NCBI RefSeq assembly: GCF_900142145.1
Contig: NZ_FQZV01000004.1
Location: forward strand, 56,918-120,917
Origin: Geosporobacter subterraneus DSM 17957
GTDB taxonomy: Bacteria > Bacillota > Clostridia > Peptostreptococcales > Thermotaleaceae
Length of the DNA: 64,000 nucleotides
Direction: 5' to 3'
A program made the translations under genes and the position numbers. Positions 44,818 to 53,089 of the stretch are shown piece by piece. Positions within the stretch are counted from its first letter, which is position 1; each line of letters opens with the position of its first letter. The notes under the pieces are model-generated. The model was not told the DNA's origin. It ran no database searches and saw only the letters and a list, made by a program, of their open reading frames with translations.

Positions 44818-44988
44818 ATGATGGATACCAGCAAATTGTTTAATATTATGACGGGCTTGACCCTTACATTTGGTGGGTTATCAGCTCTCTTTTACCGGCA
44901 TTTCTTTGGGGGATTTGCATTTTTCATATTCTTTGTTGCCTTAGTCTCAGAAGTATTTTTGTTGGTAGGTAATCTGTATGAAGAATAA
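44818..44988 (+). CDS. Small membrane protein
   Basis: 56 aa; ATG at 44818, or the next ATG at 44821, after GAGGGAGGG. Two hydrophobic stretches (FNIMTGLTLTFGGLSALF and GGFAFFIFFVALVSEVFLLV). I do not recognise the family. A terminator follows at once, so it ends the short unit that begins with the Spo0E-like gene. Confidence 0.6.
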   Translation: MMDTSKLFNIMTGLTLTFGGLSALFYRHFFGGFAFFIFFVALVSEVFLLVGNLYEE

Positions 44989-45013
44989 AATTAAATACAT
45001 AAACACAAGACAT

Positions 45014-45053
45014 AAGGCCTTCTTCCCAATGTTTGAATGAAGGTCTTTTTTTT
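45014..45053 (+). terminator. Terminator before tsaE
   Basis: AAGGCCTTC paired with GAAGGTCTT, then TTTTTTT. Confidence 0.75.
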
Positions 45054-45154
45054 GCCCAATCCCTGCCCTTGCACCCTATATTAAGACAATATATAATAAA
45101 TATGAAATATTGGAGAAAATAACCTATATCCAGAATTTGAATCGAGGTGTAAGT

Positions 45155-45616
45155 GTGATAAAACTAACCAGTCATGATCCACAGGAGACAGATCAAATAG
45201 GGTACAAGCTCGGCACTATGCTGCAAGAGGGAGATGTCGTCTGTCTGACGGGAGATCTGGGTGCCGGGAAAACCACCTTGACCCAGGCCATTGCCCGGGG
45301 ATTGGGCGTGAAGGAGGATGTAACCAGTCCCACCTTTGCTTTGATCCATGAATATAGGGGCAGAGTGCCCGTATACCACTTTGATGTCTATCGTATTGGT
45401 AATATAGAGGAACTGGAAGATTTGGGCTATGAGGAATATTTCTATGGACAAGGGGTCTGTATCATAGAGTGGGCTTCTCAGATTCGGGAGGTGATCCCAA
45501 AGGAGCATTTGTGGATTTATATCCAGAGAACAGAAGAGGATCACCGGGAAATAAGGCTAGAGGGAACTACTGCAAGATTTCATGGGATAGTGGAGGAGTT
45601 GAATCATTTATGCTGA
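45155..45616 (+). CDS. tsaE: tRNA t6A synthesis ATPase TsaE
   Basis: 153 aa from GTG 45155, after GAGGTGTAA; a TTG at 45110 would add 15 residues that the family lacks. Walker A is GDLGAGKTT and the family motif is TSPTFALIHEY followed by HFDVYRI. TsaE helps TsaB/TsaD make the t6A37 base of ANN-decoding tRNAs. It overlaps tsaB by seven bases. Confidence 0.93.
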   Translation: MIKLTSHDPQETDQIGYKLGTMLQEGDVVCLTGDLGAGKTTLTQAIARGLGVKEDVTSPTFALIHEYRGRVPVYHFDVYRIGNIEELEDLGYEEYFYGQGVCIIEWASQIREVIPKEHLWIYIQRTEEDHREIRLEGTTARFHGIVEELNHLC

Positions 45617-46341
45617 TTTTGGCTTTAGATACATCTTCTATTGTGGCTTCTGTGGCCTTGATGGAAGAAGATAAACTAATTGGAGAGTATATTATCAACC
45701 ACGAGAAGACCCATTCTCAAAAACTGATGCCCATGATCGATGCGCTGCTTTCAGACTGTGAGCGCAAGCTGGAAGAAATAGATGTAATTGCCGTCGCAGA
45801 GGGGCCCGGATCCTTTACAGGGCTGCGCATAGGCGTTGCCACAGCCAAGGCTTTAGCCCATGGATTAGACCGGCCTGTAGCAGGCATATCTACTTTGGAT
45901 GGTCTTGCCTTCAATATGCCTTATTGTGAGGGACTGATCTGTCCTATTTTAGATGCCAGGAGAAGTCAAGTCTATACAGCGGTCTATAAATGGGATGATG
46001 GTGTTTTGAATAGAGTTTTGGAGCCCATGGCCCTGTCTATTGAAGAGCTGACAGAGCAGCTAAAGAATCGACCGGAAAAAATCGTATTTTTAGGAGATGG
46101 CGTAAAAGCCAACGAGAGCTTTTTAAAGGATCAGCTGGGGAATAGAGTTTTGTTGGCGCCACAGACTGTAGCGATGCAGCGGGCGTCCTCCGTTGCAGCC
46201 CTTGCACTCCAAAAGGCCAGAGCCGGTCAACTAGACAATTTCTATGGGCTGACACCGGAGTATCTGCGAAAGTCTGAAGCAGAACGTCAATATGATGAAA
46301 AAATGAAAAGGTGTGATCAAGATGGGGGAACCCAGGGTTAG
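45610..46341 (+). CDS. tsaB: tRNA t6A synthesis protein TsaB
   Basis: 243 aa from the ATG at 45610, after GGAGGAG; a longer in-frame extension to 45469 lies within tsaE and is rejected. The start MLILALDTSSIVASVALME and AEGPGSFTGLRIGVATAKAL are the TsaB/YeaZ core. It forms the TsaBD heterodimer with the protein encoded at 51069. Confidence 0.94.
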   Translation: MLILALDTSSIVASVALMEEDKLIGEYIINHEKTHSQKLMPMIDALLSDCERKLEEIDVIAVAEGPGSFTGLRIGVATAKALAHGLDRPVAGISTLDGLAFNMPYCEGLICPILDARRSQVYTAVYKWDDGVLNRVLEPMALSIEELTEQLKNRPEKIVFLGDGVKANESFLKDQLGNRVLLAPQTVAMQRASSVAALALQKARAGQLDNFYGLTPEYLRKSEAERQYDEKMKRCDQDGGTQG

Positions 46342-46771
46342 ATCTATGACTAAAGATGATATTTCGCAGGTTCTGGAAATCGAAGAACAGTGTTTTTCTG
46401 TACCTTGGACAAAGGAAGCTTTCACAATGGAAGTTGAACAAAATAAATTTGCCAGATATATTGTTGTAGAACAGGACGGCTTTATATTGGGCTATGGAGG
46501 CATGTGGATGATTTTAGATGAAGCCCATGTGACCAATATAGCCGTACGCCCGGCCTTTCGCGGAAGGGGTTATGGAGACAAGGTGGTTCAAGCCATGATC
46601 GCTGCAGCGGAAAAGGAAGGCATTTATAATATGACCCTGGAGGTGCGCTTATCCAATACCGTTGCCCAGAACCTTTATAGTAAATATGGTTTCAAAGCCT
46701 GTGGGATAAGGCCGAAGTATTACCAGGATAATGATGAAGATGCAGTGATTATGTGGAAGCAGGGAAGTTGA
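46322..46771 (+). CDS. rimI: Ribosomal protein S18-alanine N-acetyltransferase RimI
   Basis: 149 aa from the ATG at 46322, overlapping the tsaB end by 20 bases (GTG 46313 is an alternative). GNAT acetyl-CoA motif VRPAFRGRGYGDKVVQAM and the C-terminal NLYSKYGFKACGIRPKYY. Encoded with tsaE-tsaB as in most Firmicutes. A terminator follows at 46783. Confidence 0.92.
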   Translation: MGEPRVRSMTKDDISQVLEIEEQCFSVPWTKEAFTMEVEQNKFARYIVVEQDGFILGYGGMWMILDEAHVTNIAVRPAFRGRGYGDKVVQAMIAAAEKEGIYNMTLEVRLSNTVAQNLYSKYGFKACGIRPKYYQDNDEDAVIMWKQGS

Positions 46772-46782
46772 ATCGCCAGTAG

Positions 46783-46997
46783 AAAAACAGGGAAACCTGT
46801 TTTTTTCATTCATGCCCCATGAAAACCAGTCTTGATTGCCAATGTAGATATTCTCACAGAGAGTAAACAGGATGTAATGGGAGTGTCCTATGAAGCCTTG
46901 TTTGAAAAAAAGCAGTGAAACCGTTGTATCGTGAAGGGTCTCTGTGCCCTCCAGCAAAGCGAACAAAAACATGGGCTAATCAAAAAACCCATGTTTT
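46783..46997 (+). terminator. Two terminators around a decayed spacer
   Basis: AAACAGG-GAAA-CCTGTTT plus T-run (46783-46808) ends the tsaE-tsaB-rimI unit. A second hairpin, AAAACATGGG ... CCCATGTTTT (46966-46997), lies about 60 bases before the sigma gene. Between them I see no supported gene. Confidence 0.7.
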
Positions 46998-47091
46998 CCT
47001 ATTTAAAAATATAAATAAATTTTATTAGGGACTCAAACAAAATCATTTTTCTTCCGTAAATATGTATGGAGAGATAAAAGAGGTGGTATGG

Positions 47092-47670
47092 TTGACACTG
47101 ACGGATCAGGAATTGATAGAAAGAATCCTGCAGGGTGAGGGCGAGCTTTTTGAGGAACTCATGGGCAGGTATAAGAACGGGGTATATTCCCTGTGCTTTC
47201 GCATGCTGGGAAATGGAGAAGATGCTAAGGATATGGCGCAGGAAACCTTTATAAAATCTTATCACGCCTTGGGAAAATACAGCAGAGAATACAAATTTTC
47301 TACCTGGCTTTTCAAGATTGCCACCAATCTATGTATTGACGAACACCGGAAAAGGAAAGCCAAGCTGATGCCCCTGGATGAACAGATTCATATGCCCTAT
47401 GACACTGCCAGCGCGGAAACCATGTACTTCCATCAATCCAATAAAGATGAAATTGAAAGAGCTATCGGAGAATTATCCCAGGAATATAAGGCTTTAATTC
47501 TTCTCTATCATAAGGAAGGTTTTTCTTATCAGCAGATTTGTGACATGCTTCAATTGCCTATGTCAAAGGTAAAAAACAGACTCCACCGCGCTCGGCATAT
47601 GCTTAAAGACCGGTTGAAGGAAATCAAGGAGGAGGAATCAAAATGGACTGCCAAAGAGCTGCAAATTTGA
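47092..47670 (+). CDS. ECF-type RNA polymerase sigma factor
   Basis: 192 aa from the TTG at 47092, placed after AGAGGTGG; an ATG at 47062 would add ten residues without a good ribosome site. Region 2 is DMAQETFIKSYHALGKYSRE then FSTWLFKIATNLCIDEHRKR, and region 4 is ALILLYHKEGFSYQQICDML. It overlaps its anti-sigma gene by 28 bases. Together they probably sense an envelope signal. Confidence 0.9.
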   Translation: MTLTDQELIERILQGEGELFEELMGRYKNGVYSLCFRMLGNGEDAKDMAQETFIKSYHALGKYSREYKFSTWLFKIATNLCIDEHRKRKAKLMPLDEQIHMPYDTASAETMYFHQSNKDEIERAIGELSQEYKALILLYHKEGFSYQQICDMLQLPMSKVKNRLHRARHMLKDRLKEIKEEESKWTAKELQI

Positions 47671-48257
47671 TGATGAAATACTTTGATCATGCAATCGGTG
47701 ATTTAGAAGAGAAGGAAATGACCCTGCATATGAAAGGCTGCAGTAGTTGCAGATTGGACTTCCAATGGATGAAGGAAGCGATCTGCTCTGTTGAGGAGAT
47801 GGAAGAATTAGAGGCCCCGGAGGATTTTGAAAGCATGGTCATGGCGAGCATCCCCATAGACTACTACAGACCCTCCACCCAGAAAAACAGTTTTTTCCCC
47901 TATGGGGCGGTTATGATTGCTATGGCTGCAGTGTTGGTGTGCGGTATGCTGTATCTCCGATATGCAACAGTAGACTTTGGGGAAATCCACCATCTCATGA
48001 GCTTTGTCTTTAGAATAATGGATCTTCAGGGTGTTTTCCAGAACCTAGCGGCTTTAGCCAGTAAAAATATGGTCAGGTTACTGATCTTCGTTATACGCTG
48101 CCTAAACACCATAGGAACTGTTTTAATCAATACAAGAATGAATGTATATCTTATCATCGTAGGGACCCTGTGCAGTATTTTTGTAGGGATACAACATTGG
48201 CTGATGCGCCTGACCTATGAAGCAGGATATAGAGGAGGCAAAATATATGAGAAATAA
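47643..48257 (+). CDS. Zinc-finger (ZAS) membrane anti-sigma factor
   Basis: 204 aa. The N-terminal zf-HC2 domain has the H-x3-C-x2-C motif HMKGCSSC (about residues 28-35). Two or three membrane segments lie at residues about 80-105 and 135-195. It should hold the ECF sigma factor at the membrane. It overlaps both the sigma gene and the next bactofilin-like gene, so the unit is tightly coupled. Confidence 0.85.
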   Translation: MDCQRAANLMMKYFDHAIGDLEEKEMTLHMKGCSSCRLDFQWMKEAICSVEEMEELEAPEDFESMVMASIPIDYYRPSTQKNSFFPYGAVMIAMAAVLVCGMLYLRYATVDFGEIHHLMSFVFRIMDLQGVFQNLAALASKNMVRLLIFVIRCLNTIGTVLINTRMNVYLIIVGTLCSIFVGIQHWLMRLTYEAGYRGGKIYEK

Positions 48258-49209
48258 ATGGGGAAGGATATTGCTAACGGCAGTCTGCATCATGTTACTC
48301 CTTGGAACTAGCGTGTGGGCTGCAGGAACCAATCATATGTCGGATTTGTTAGGGTTCTTTCAGGATATTGAAGTACCCAGCGGAATGACTGTATACGGCA
48401 GTGTAGTGGCTATTTTTGGCGATATACAGATGAAGGGAGCTGTCACTGGAGATGTGGTGGCCATATTCGGAGATGTAAAAATCGATGGTCCCACGAAAGG
48501 CAACGTAGTAGCAATTTTCGGCGACCTGCATTTGGCCTCAAAGGCAGCAGTGAATGGCGATACAGTTCAAATTCTGGGAGGAAGAACGATTGAGGAGCCT
48601 GGGGCCATTGTTACGGGACAAAAGGTAAGCCTGGCTGGTTTTGGACTCAACGGACTCCCAAACGCAGGCATCATATTGGTAATCATTATGCTGATTACCT
48701 TAGTAAAAATTATCATTGATTATCTGATTTCAATTATCGCAGTCTTAGTATTTCCGGAAAGATTTGAAAACATGGCATCAGCTGCCTTGGACAATATGGG
48801 AAAAAAGTTTTTGATTGGTATTTTGATTATCCTGGGATTTTATATCCTATCGGCAGTGCTGGTGATGGTCATCATCGGAATTCCATTCATGCTCCTTTTG
48901 GTTCCTGCCATGGCACTCTTGTCCTTTACCGGTAATACAGCTGTCAAACTGGCCATTGGCAAAAGAATCGGCTCAGGGAGAGAAAAGCCTTGGTCACAGA
49001 TGATGGAGCTCTTTATAGGAACCCTGGTGTATGCTTTAGTAGAGATAACATTGGTAGGGAAAAGCGTAACCTTTCTGGCTAAAGCAGTAGGAATTGGAGC
49101 AGTCATCGATACCAAAGGAGGCAACGGAGGCCCTCATGTGCAAGCTCCCATAGGATTTATCACAAAGAGACAGGATGAAGAAGAGATTATGGGAGAACCT
49201 AAAGAATAG
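48247..49209 (+). CDS. Membrane-bound bactofilin-like (polymer-forming) protein 1
   Basis: 320 aa from the ATG at 48247, after GAGGAGG. A signal peptide (residues 1-24), then six-residue beta-helix repeats (VVAIFGDIQ, VVAIFGDVK, VVAIFGDLH; residues about 45-125), then four membrane helices (about 140-260). Such proteins carry an outward bactofilin-like helix and an inner membrane part. It is coupled to the ECF sigma/anti-sigma pair. Confidence 0.82.
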   Translation: MRNKWGRILLTAVCIMLLLGTSVWAAGTNHMSDLLGFFQDIEVPSGMTVYGSVVAIFGDIQMKGAVTGDVVAIFGDVKIDGPTKGNVVAIFGDLHLASKAAVNGDTVQILGGRTIEEPGAIVTGQKVSLAGFGLNGLPNAGIILVIIMLITLVKIIIDYLISIIAVLVFPERFENMASAALDNMGKKFLIGILIILGFYILSAVLVMVIIGIPFMLLLVPAMALLSFTGNTAVKLAIGKRIGSGREKPWSQMMELFIGTLVYALVEITLVGKSVTFLAKAVGIGAVIDTKGGNGGPHVQAPIGFITKRQDEEEIMGEPKE

Positions 49210-49248
49210 GCTCTTACGCTGAATTTAAGGAGGATGGAGGTTGGATAA

Positions 49249-50397
49249 ATGAAAAAAATAATAGGGATGCTCCTCGGCGTGTTGTTGCTGACAATGAGCA
49301 GCTTCCCTGCAGCGGCAGCCCAAGATAACCCGAATAATATTATTATTGGGCAAGAACAAGTAATACAAGGAGACTATTTTGGCGCCGGGGAAACCATCAT
49401 AAATAACGGTAAAATTAATGGAGATATTTATGCTGCCAGTAGTGCGTTTGAAAATAGCGGTGAAGTAACAGGAGACATTCTTCTGGCAGCTTCCTATAGC
49501 AAAATCGGCGGAAAAACCAATGGAAATCTTAGAATTGCATCCAGCAGAACGGAGATTTCCGGAGAAATCGGAAAAAATATAACCGCCTTGACGGAGACCT
49601 TGCTATTGGTAGAAGGTGCAGCAGTAGACGGTAATATCAATGCCTTTGCATCCAGTGTTATCTTGAATGGCATCGTAGGCGGAGATGTAAGATCTGCATC
49701 CCGTCGATTAGAGATCAACGGTGAGGTTAAAGGAGATGTAGCGGCATCTGTTGAAACATTGACCTTTGGACCCAAAGGAAAAATACAGGGGAATTTGATC
49801 TATACCAGTGAGCAGAAAATGAACATACCCGAGGGTGCTGTGGCAGGCAGTGTAGAGCATCGTCTGCCGAATCCCAGAACCAATAGAAGTCAAAGCGTAG
49901 AAAATCTTCAAAAGGGGTGGAAATATCTCCGTCTTGTAGGTAAAGGGATCAGCATGCTGGCCTATCTGCTTATTGGATTTTTATCAATTTTACTTTTTGA
50001 TAAATTCATGAAGAAAAGCGCAGTCACCATGGAGGAAAAGCCGTGGCATAGTGCAGGCATTGGCCTGGTGGCGTTGATTGTGATTCCTATCGCTTCTATA
50101 CTCATTATGTTTACAGTGATTGGCATTCCACTGGGGATTATTTCTCTGATGCTTTATGGAATATTGTTATATTTGGCTAGGCTTCCTGTAGGATTATGGA
50201 TTGGCAGCAAGATTTTGAAGAATGAAGAAAAGCCCATACTGCCCATGCTGTTAGGATTAGTCATGCTGTTATTGGTTTCCTACATTCCATATATAGGAAG
50301 ATTTACATCCTTTGTTGTACTGCTCTTTGGAATAGGGACCTACCTGATAAATATTCAAAGTGCTTTGAAAAAAGATAAAAATATAGAAGAGATATAG
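49249..50397 (+). CDS. Membrane-bound bactofilin-like (polymer-forming) protein 2
   Basis: 382 aa. Signal peptide (residues 1-24, ending AAAA), a long run of beta-helix turns (INGDIYAASSAFENSGEVTG, residues about 50-215), and four membrane helices (about 235-370). It is a larger relative of the gene before it and lies 39 bases further on. The repeats match polymer-forming cytoskeletal folds. The likely role is in the envelope, under sigma control. Confidence 0.82.
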   Translation: MKKIIGMLLGVLLLTMSSFPAAAAQDNPNNIIIGQEQVIQGDYFGAGETIINNGKINGDIYAASSAFENSGEVTGDILLAASYSKIGGKTNGNLRIASSRTEISGEIGKNITALTETLLLVEGAAVDGNINAFASSVILNGIVGGDVRSASRRLEINGEVKGDVAASVETLTFGPKGKIQGNLIYTSEQKMNIPEGAVAGSVEHRLPNPRTNRSQSVENLQKGWKYLRLVGKGISMLAYLLIGFLSILLFDKFMKKSAVTMEEKPWHSAGIGLVALIVIPIASILIMFTVIGIPLGIISLMLYGILLYLARLPVGLWIGSKILKNEEKPILPMLLGLVMLLLVSYIPYIGRFTSFVVLLFGIGTYLINIQSALKKDKNIEEI

Positions 50398-50481
50398 AGA
50401 AAGCCGAGGAAAGAATTTTCCTTGGCTTTTGTATAGTTCAATGAAGTTTACGGATACTAATAATAAAAAAGGAGGGATAGG

Positions 50482-50679
50482 ATGTCTAGTGCCAGCAGAG
50501 ATCAGCTTCACGCCATCGCATCTCAATGCAGCAAGTTTCGAAATGTTTATCGGGGCGGTCTTCAGAGTGCAACATTTCCATCTCAGGTGACCTGTGAGCA
50601 TTGCGGACATTTTACAGAAGATCATAGATGCGAATTGGATCTTATTGATGAAATTCTAGTGAATATGGATCAAACATAA
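50482..50679 (+). CDS. Small cysteine-containing protein
   Basis: 65 aa, ATG after AAAAGGAGGG. Four cysteines, with CEHCGHF (about residues 38-44) and a later HRCELD, suggest a small zinc site. I do not recognise the family. The last codons (DQT, stop) lie inside the palindromic terminator shared with the convergent gene. Confidence 0.65.
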   Translation: MSSASRDQLHAIASQCSKFRNVYRGGLQSATFPSQVTCEHCGHFTEDHRCELDLIDEILVNMDQT

Positions 50680-50710
50680 AAAGCAGCCAAGCTGCTTTTT
50701 ATGTTTGATC
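50668..50710. terminator. Bidirectional terminator, 20-bp perfect stem
   Basis: Arms at 50668-50687 and 50691-50710 are fully complementary with a CAA loop. A/T runs on both sides make it work in both directions. It contains the last codons and stops of both convergent genes, so both proteins end in DQT. Confidence 0.85.
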
Positions 50711-50971
50711 CTCTGTGTCATCTTTTTCATCCTGTATAGACTGTTCTGCGATCAATACATTGGTAAAGTCTGTTTGATCTACTTCTACCAGCAGGGCATC
50801 AGAAAGAACATTTTGATTGCTTAGTCGCTGCATGAAGCCTTCAACATCAGGTTCTTTTTCTTTCTTTTGATTGTTATCCTTAGGATGTTCGATCATCGGC
50901 TTGATCCCCCCATACAATCGGATTTCCGTACCACGGATAACTATAGTATTCCACGCAGAAACAAATATCAT
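50699..50971 (-). CDS. Small acidic protein of unknown function
   Basis: 90 aa from 50971, or 65 aa from the ATG at 50896, which has the better ribosome site (GGGGGG eight to nine bases before). The C-terminal part is acidic (DEKDDTEDQT). It has no recognisable domain or Cys. The shared terminator supports it as a real convergent gene, but coding confidence is modest. Confidence 0.5.
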   Translation of the reverse strand: MIFVSAWNTIVIRGTEIRLYGGIKPMIEHPKDNNQKKEKEPDVEGFMQRLSNQNVLSDALLVEVDQTDFTNVLIAEQSIQDEKDDTEDQT

Positions 50972-51068
50972 GAAAAAAGCCAGATAGAGGATGGTATATA
51001 GAAAATTTTGCTATTTGCCCTTCCTTTGGTTATAATATACTGAGATATAAACAAAAGTAGGTGAACCC

Positions 51069-52136
51069 ATGACAAAAGTTTTAAAAGAAAAAAATGGATC
51101 GGATATTCTAACCCTTGCCATAGAAACAAGCTGTGATGAAACCTCTGCTGCAGTGGTTAGAAATGGTAGAGAGGTTTTATCCAATGTTATTTCCTCTCAA
51201 ATTGATCTGCACAAAAAATTTGGTGGTGTGGTGCCTGAGGTAGCTTCCCGAAAGCATGTGGAAAATGTGAATTTGGTGATTCAGGAATCCTTGGATGTAG
51301 CCGGTATAAAACTAAAGGAAATTGACCAGATTGGCGTAACCTATGGGCCGGGATTGGTAGGGGCGCTGCTGGTAGGTGTTTCTGCGGCAAAGGCCTTGGC
51401 CTATGCGTTAAAGGTTCCCCTCATCGGTGTAAATCATATCGAGGGTCACATTTGCGCCAATTACATCGAAGACAAAACCCTGACACCGCCTTTCCTATGC
51501 CTGATCGTATCCGGAGGACACTCCCATTTGGTACATGTTAAGGATTATGGAATCTATGAAGTGCTGGGAAAAACCAGGGATGATGCAGTGGGAGAGGCCT
51601 TTGATAAGGTAGCAAGAGCCATGGGCCTGGGATATCCCGGTGGGCCTTTGATTGATGGACTGGCTCAAAAGGGAGATCCGGAGGCAATAAAGTTTCCCCG
51701 TGTGTATTTAGAGGCAGACAGCTTTGATTTTAGTTTCAGCGGGATCAAGTCTGCGGTTCTCAATTATCTAAACGGCGAAAGGCAAAAAGGAAATAAGATT
51801 TCCCTTGAAAACGTGGCAGCGGGATTTCAACAGGCAGTTACGGAGGTCCTTGTTCATAAGACTATTGAAGGGGCAAAACAGAAAAAAACCGATACCATTG
51901 TTCTGGCAGGCGGGGTAGCAGCCAATAGCGGATTAAGAAAGCTATTGACGGAGGAAGGGAAGAAGCAGGGACTGAGGGTAAAATATCCCTCGCTGACTCT
52001 CTGTACCGACAATGCAGCCATGATTGGATGTGCAGCTTATTATGACAGCTTAGGAGGTCATAGGGCAGATTTATATCTGAATGCTGTTCCTAACCTGAAG
52101 CTGGGGGAGAAATATGTAAGGTTTTCCCAAGAATAA
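51069..52136 (+). CDS. tsaD: tRNA t6A synthesis protein TsaD
   Basis: 355 aa. The start [18 protein letters not shown] and the metal motif VNHIEGH are the TsaD/Kae1 core; [10 protein letters not shown] and [13 protein letters not shown] are also present. It transfers threonylcarbamoyl to A37 of tRNA with TsaB and TsaE. Its partners lie 4.3 kb upstream; the sigma/bactofilin block is inserted between them. AAAGTAGGTG precedes the ATG. Confidence 0.95.
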   Translation: MTKVLKEKNGSDILTLAIETSCDETSAAVVRNGREVLSNVISSQIDLHKKFGGVVPEVASRKHVENVNLVIQESLDVAGIKLKEIDQIGVTYGPGLVGALLVGVSAAKALAYALKVPLIGVNHIEGHICANYIEDKTLTPPFLCLIVSGGHSHLVHVKDYGIYEVLGKTRDDAVGEAFDKVARAMGLGYPGGPLIDGLAQKGDPEAIKFPRVYLEADSFDFSFSGIKSAVLNYLNGERQKGNKISLENVAAGFQQAVTEVLVHKTIEGAKQKKTDTIVLAGGVAANSGLRKLLTEEGKKQGLRVKYPSLTLCTDNAAMIGCAAYYDSLGGHRADLYLNAVPNLKLGEKYVRFSQE

Positions 52137-52211
52137 CAGAGATTACAGCTAGGAAGAAAAAAAGCCTCCATGATATAATGGGTCTAGAGGATATCATTAG
52201 GAGGTATACAT

Positions 52212-52391
52212 ATGCTGCATTGGTTGAAGGAAGTGGATGAAAACATTAGCAGGGAAGAACTGGAAGCTAGAGTAAAGGACTTATACGAATTGGTAGAGTT
52301 GCTATTGAAGAAGAACAAGCAAAATGATGAAATCATCTGCAAAATGTATTCAGAATTGGAAGGCCTGAAGAACAGAATGAATATCGCATAA
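52212..52391 (+). CDS. Small coiled-coil protein
   Basis: 59 aa, ATG at 52212 after TTAGGAGGT. Helical and charged (ELEARVKDLYELVELLLKKN). No known family by eye. It is followed at once by a terminator and lies just before the DnaA-box cluster. Confidence 0.62.
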   Translation: MLHWLKEVDENISREELEARVKDLYELVELLLKKNKQNDEIICKMYSELEGLKNRMNIA

Positions 52392-52396
52392 TCTGA

Positions 52397-52434
52397 AAAA
52401 CCTCTTATGTTAATCATAGGAGGTTTCTTTTTTA
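52397..52434 (+). terminator. Terminator before the DnaA-box cluster
   Basis: AAACCTCTTATG, loop, CATAGGAGGTTT, then CTTTTTT. Confidence 0.85.
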
Positions 52435-52456
52435 AATAAAGTTATTCAGAAATAAG

Positions 52457-52559
52457 TGTGGATAAAATTGTGGATAATGTGGAAAATGTTTCGAATGGAG
52501 TGTATAAGTAGATTCTACTGTGGATAAACATGTGGATTCTGTGGAAAAAATGTGGATAA
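52457..52559. promoter_or_regulatory. DnaA-box cluster in a convergent gap
   Basis: Four perfect TGTGGATAA boxes at 52457-52465, 52469-52477, 52519-52527 and 52551-52559, all in one orientation, with near matches (TGTGGATT, TGTGGAAA) between. The gap lies between two converging genes with their own terminators, so promoter control is unlikely. dnaA is not nearby. A DnaA-titrating or replication-timing site is the favoured reading. Confidence 0.72.
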
Positions 52560-52634
52560 AGATATGCAGATTTCCACTTATATGATATATATGCCCATGT
52601 TATGTAAAATATAACACCAAAATGTAAAAAATAA

Positions 52635-52666
52635 AAAATGTAGTTTGGAATACCAAACTACATTTT
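52635..52666 (-). terminator. Terminator after acpP
   Basis: AAAATGTAGTTTGG-AATA-CCAAACTACATTTT, with a T-run on the minus strand. The acpP stop codon is inside the stem. Confidence 0.85.
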
Positions 52667-52888
52667 GTCCTCTACATATCTTACGATATCTCCGATGTTC
52701 TTAAAGGCTTCTGCGTCTTCATCGGGAATTTCCACATCAAATTCATCTTCAATTCCCATAATGATTTCTACAGCGTCCAGTGAATCTGCTTCCAAGTCTC
52801 TCATGAGAGAAGTGTCCATTGTGATTTCTGCATCATCATCCAAGCCCAATTGATCGATAATAATCTGCTTTATTTTTTCAAATACCAT
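52658..52888 (-). CDS. acpP: Acyl carrier protein
   Basis: 76 aa. The phosphopantetheine serine is in [18 protein letters not shown]. It is the normal ACP length and composition. GGGAGG precedes the ATG on the minus strand. It is apart from the usual fab genes here. A terminator overlaps its end. Confidence 0.95.
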   Translation of the reverse strand: MVFEKIKQIIIDQLGLDDDAEITMDTSLMRDLEADSLDAVEIIMGIEDEFDVEIPDEDAEAFKNIGDIVRYVEDKM

Positions 52889-53089
52889 TATGTATATACC
52901 TCCCTTATAATATCATCATAACCACTCAGTGGCCACTAACGTGTTTATTTTACCACAGTTCATTTAAAAATACTATACTGAAAACTCGGGGAAAAAATTT
53001 TCCTCCAGATTTCTTAAGGAATAGAAGCTTGAATTTGAAGATAGGCTGTCCACTAATACCTTTCTTAAGTTTAACACATAAGTAATCTT

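Noticed and set aside
46809..46965. Possible gene between rimI and the ECF sigma gene
   Set aside because: All frames are broken by stops and no ribosome site is seen; at most a decayed remnant between two terminators.
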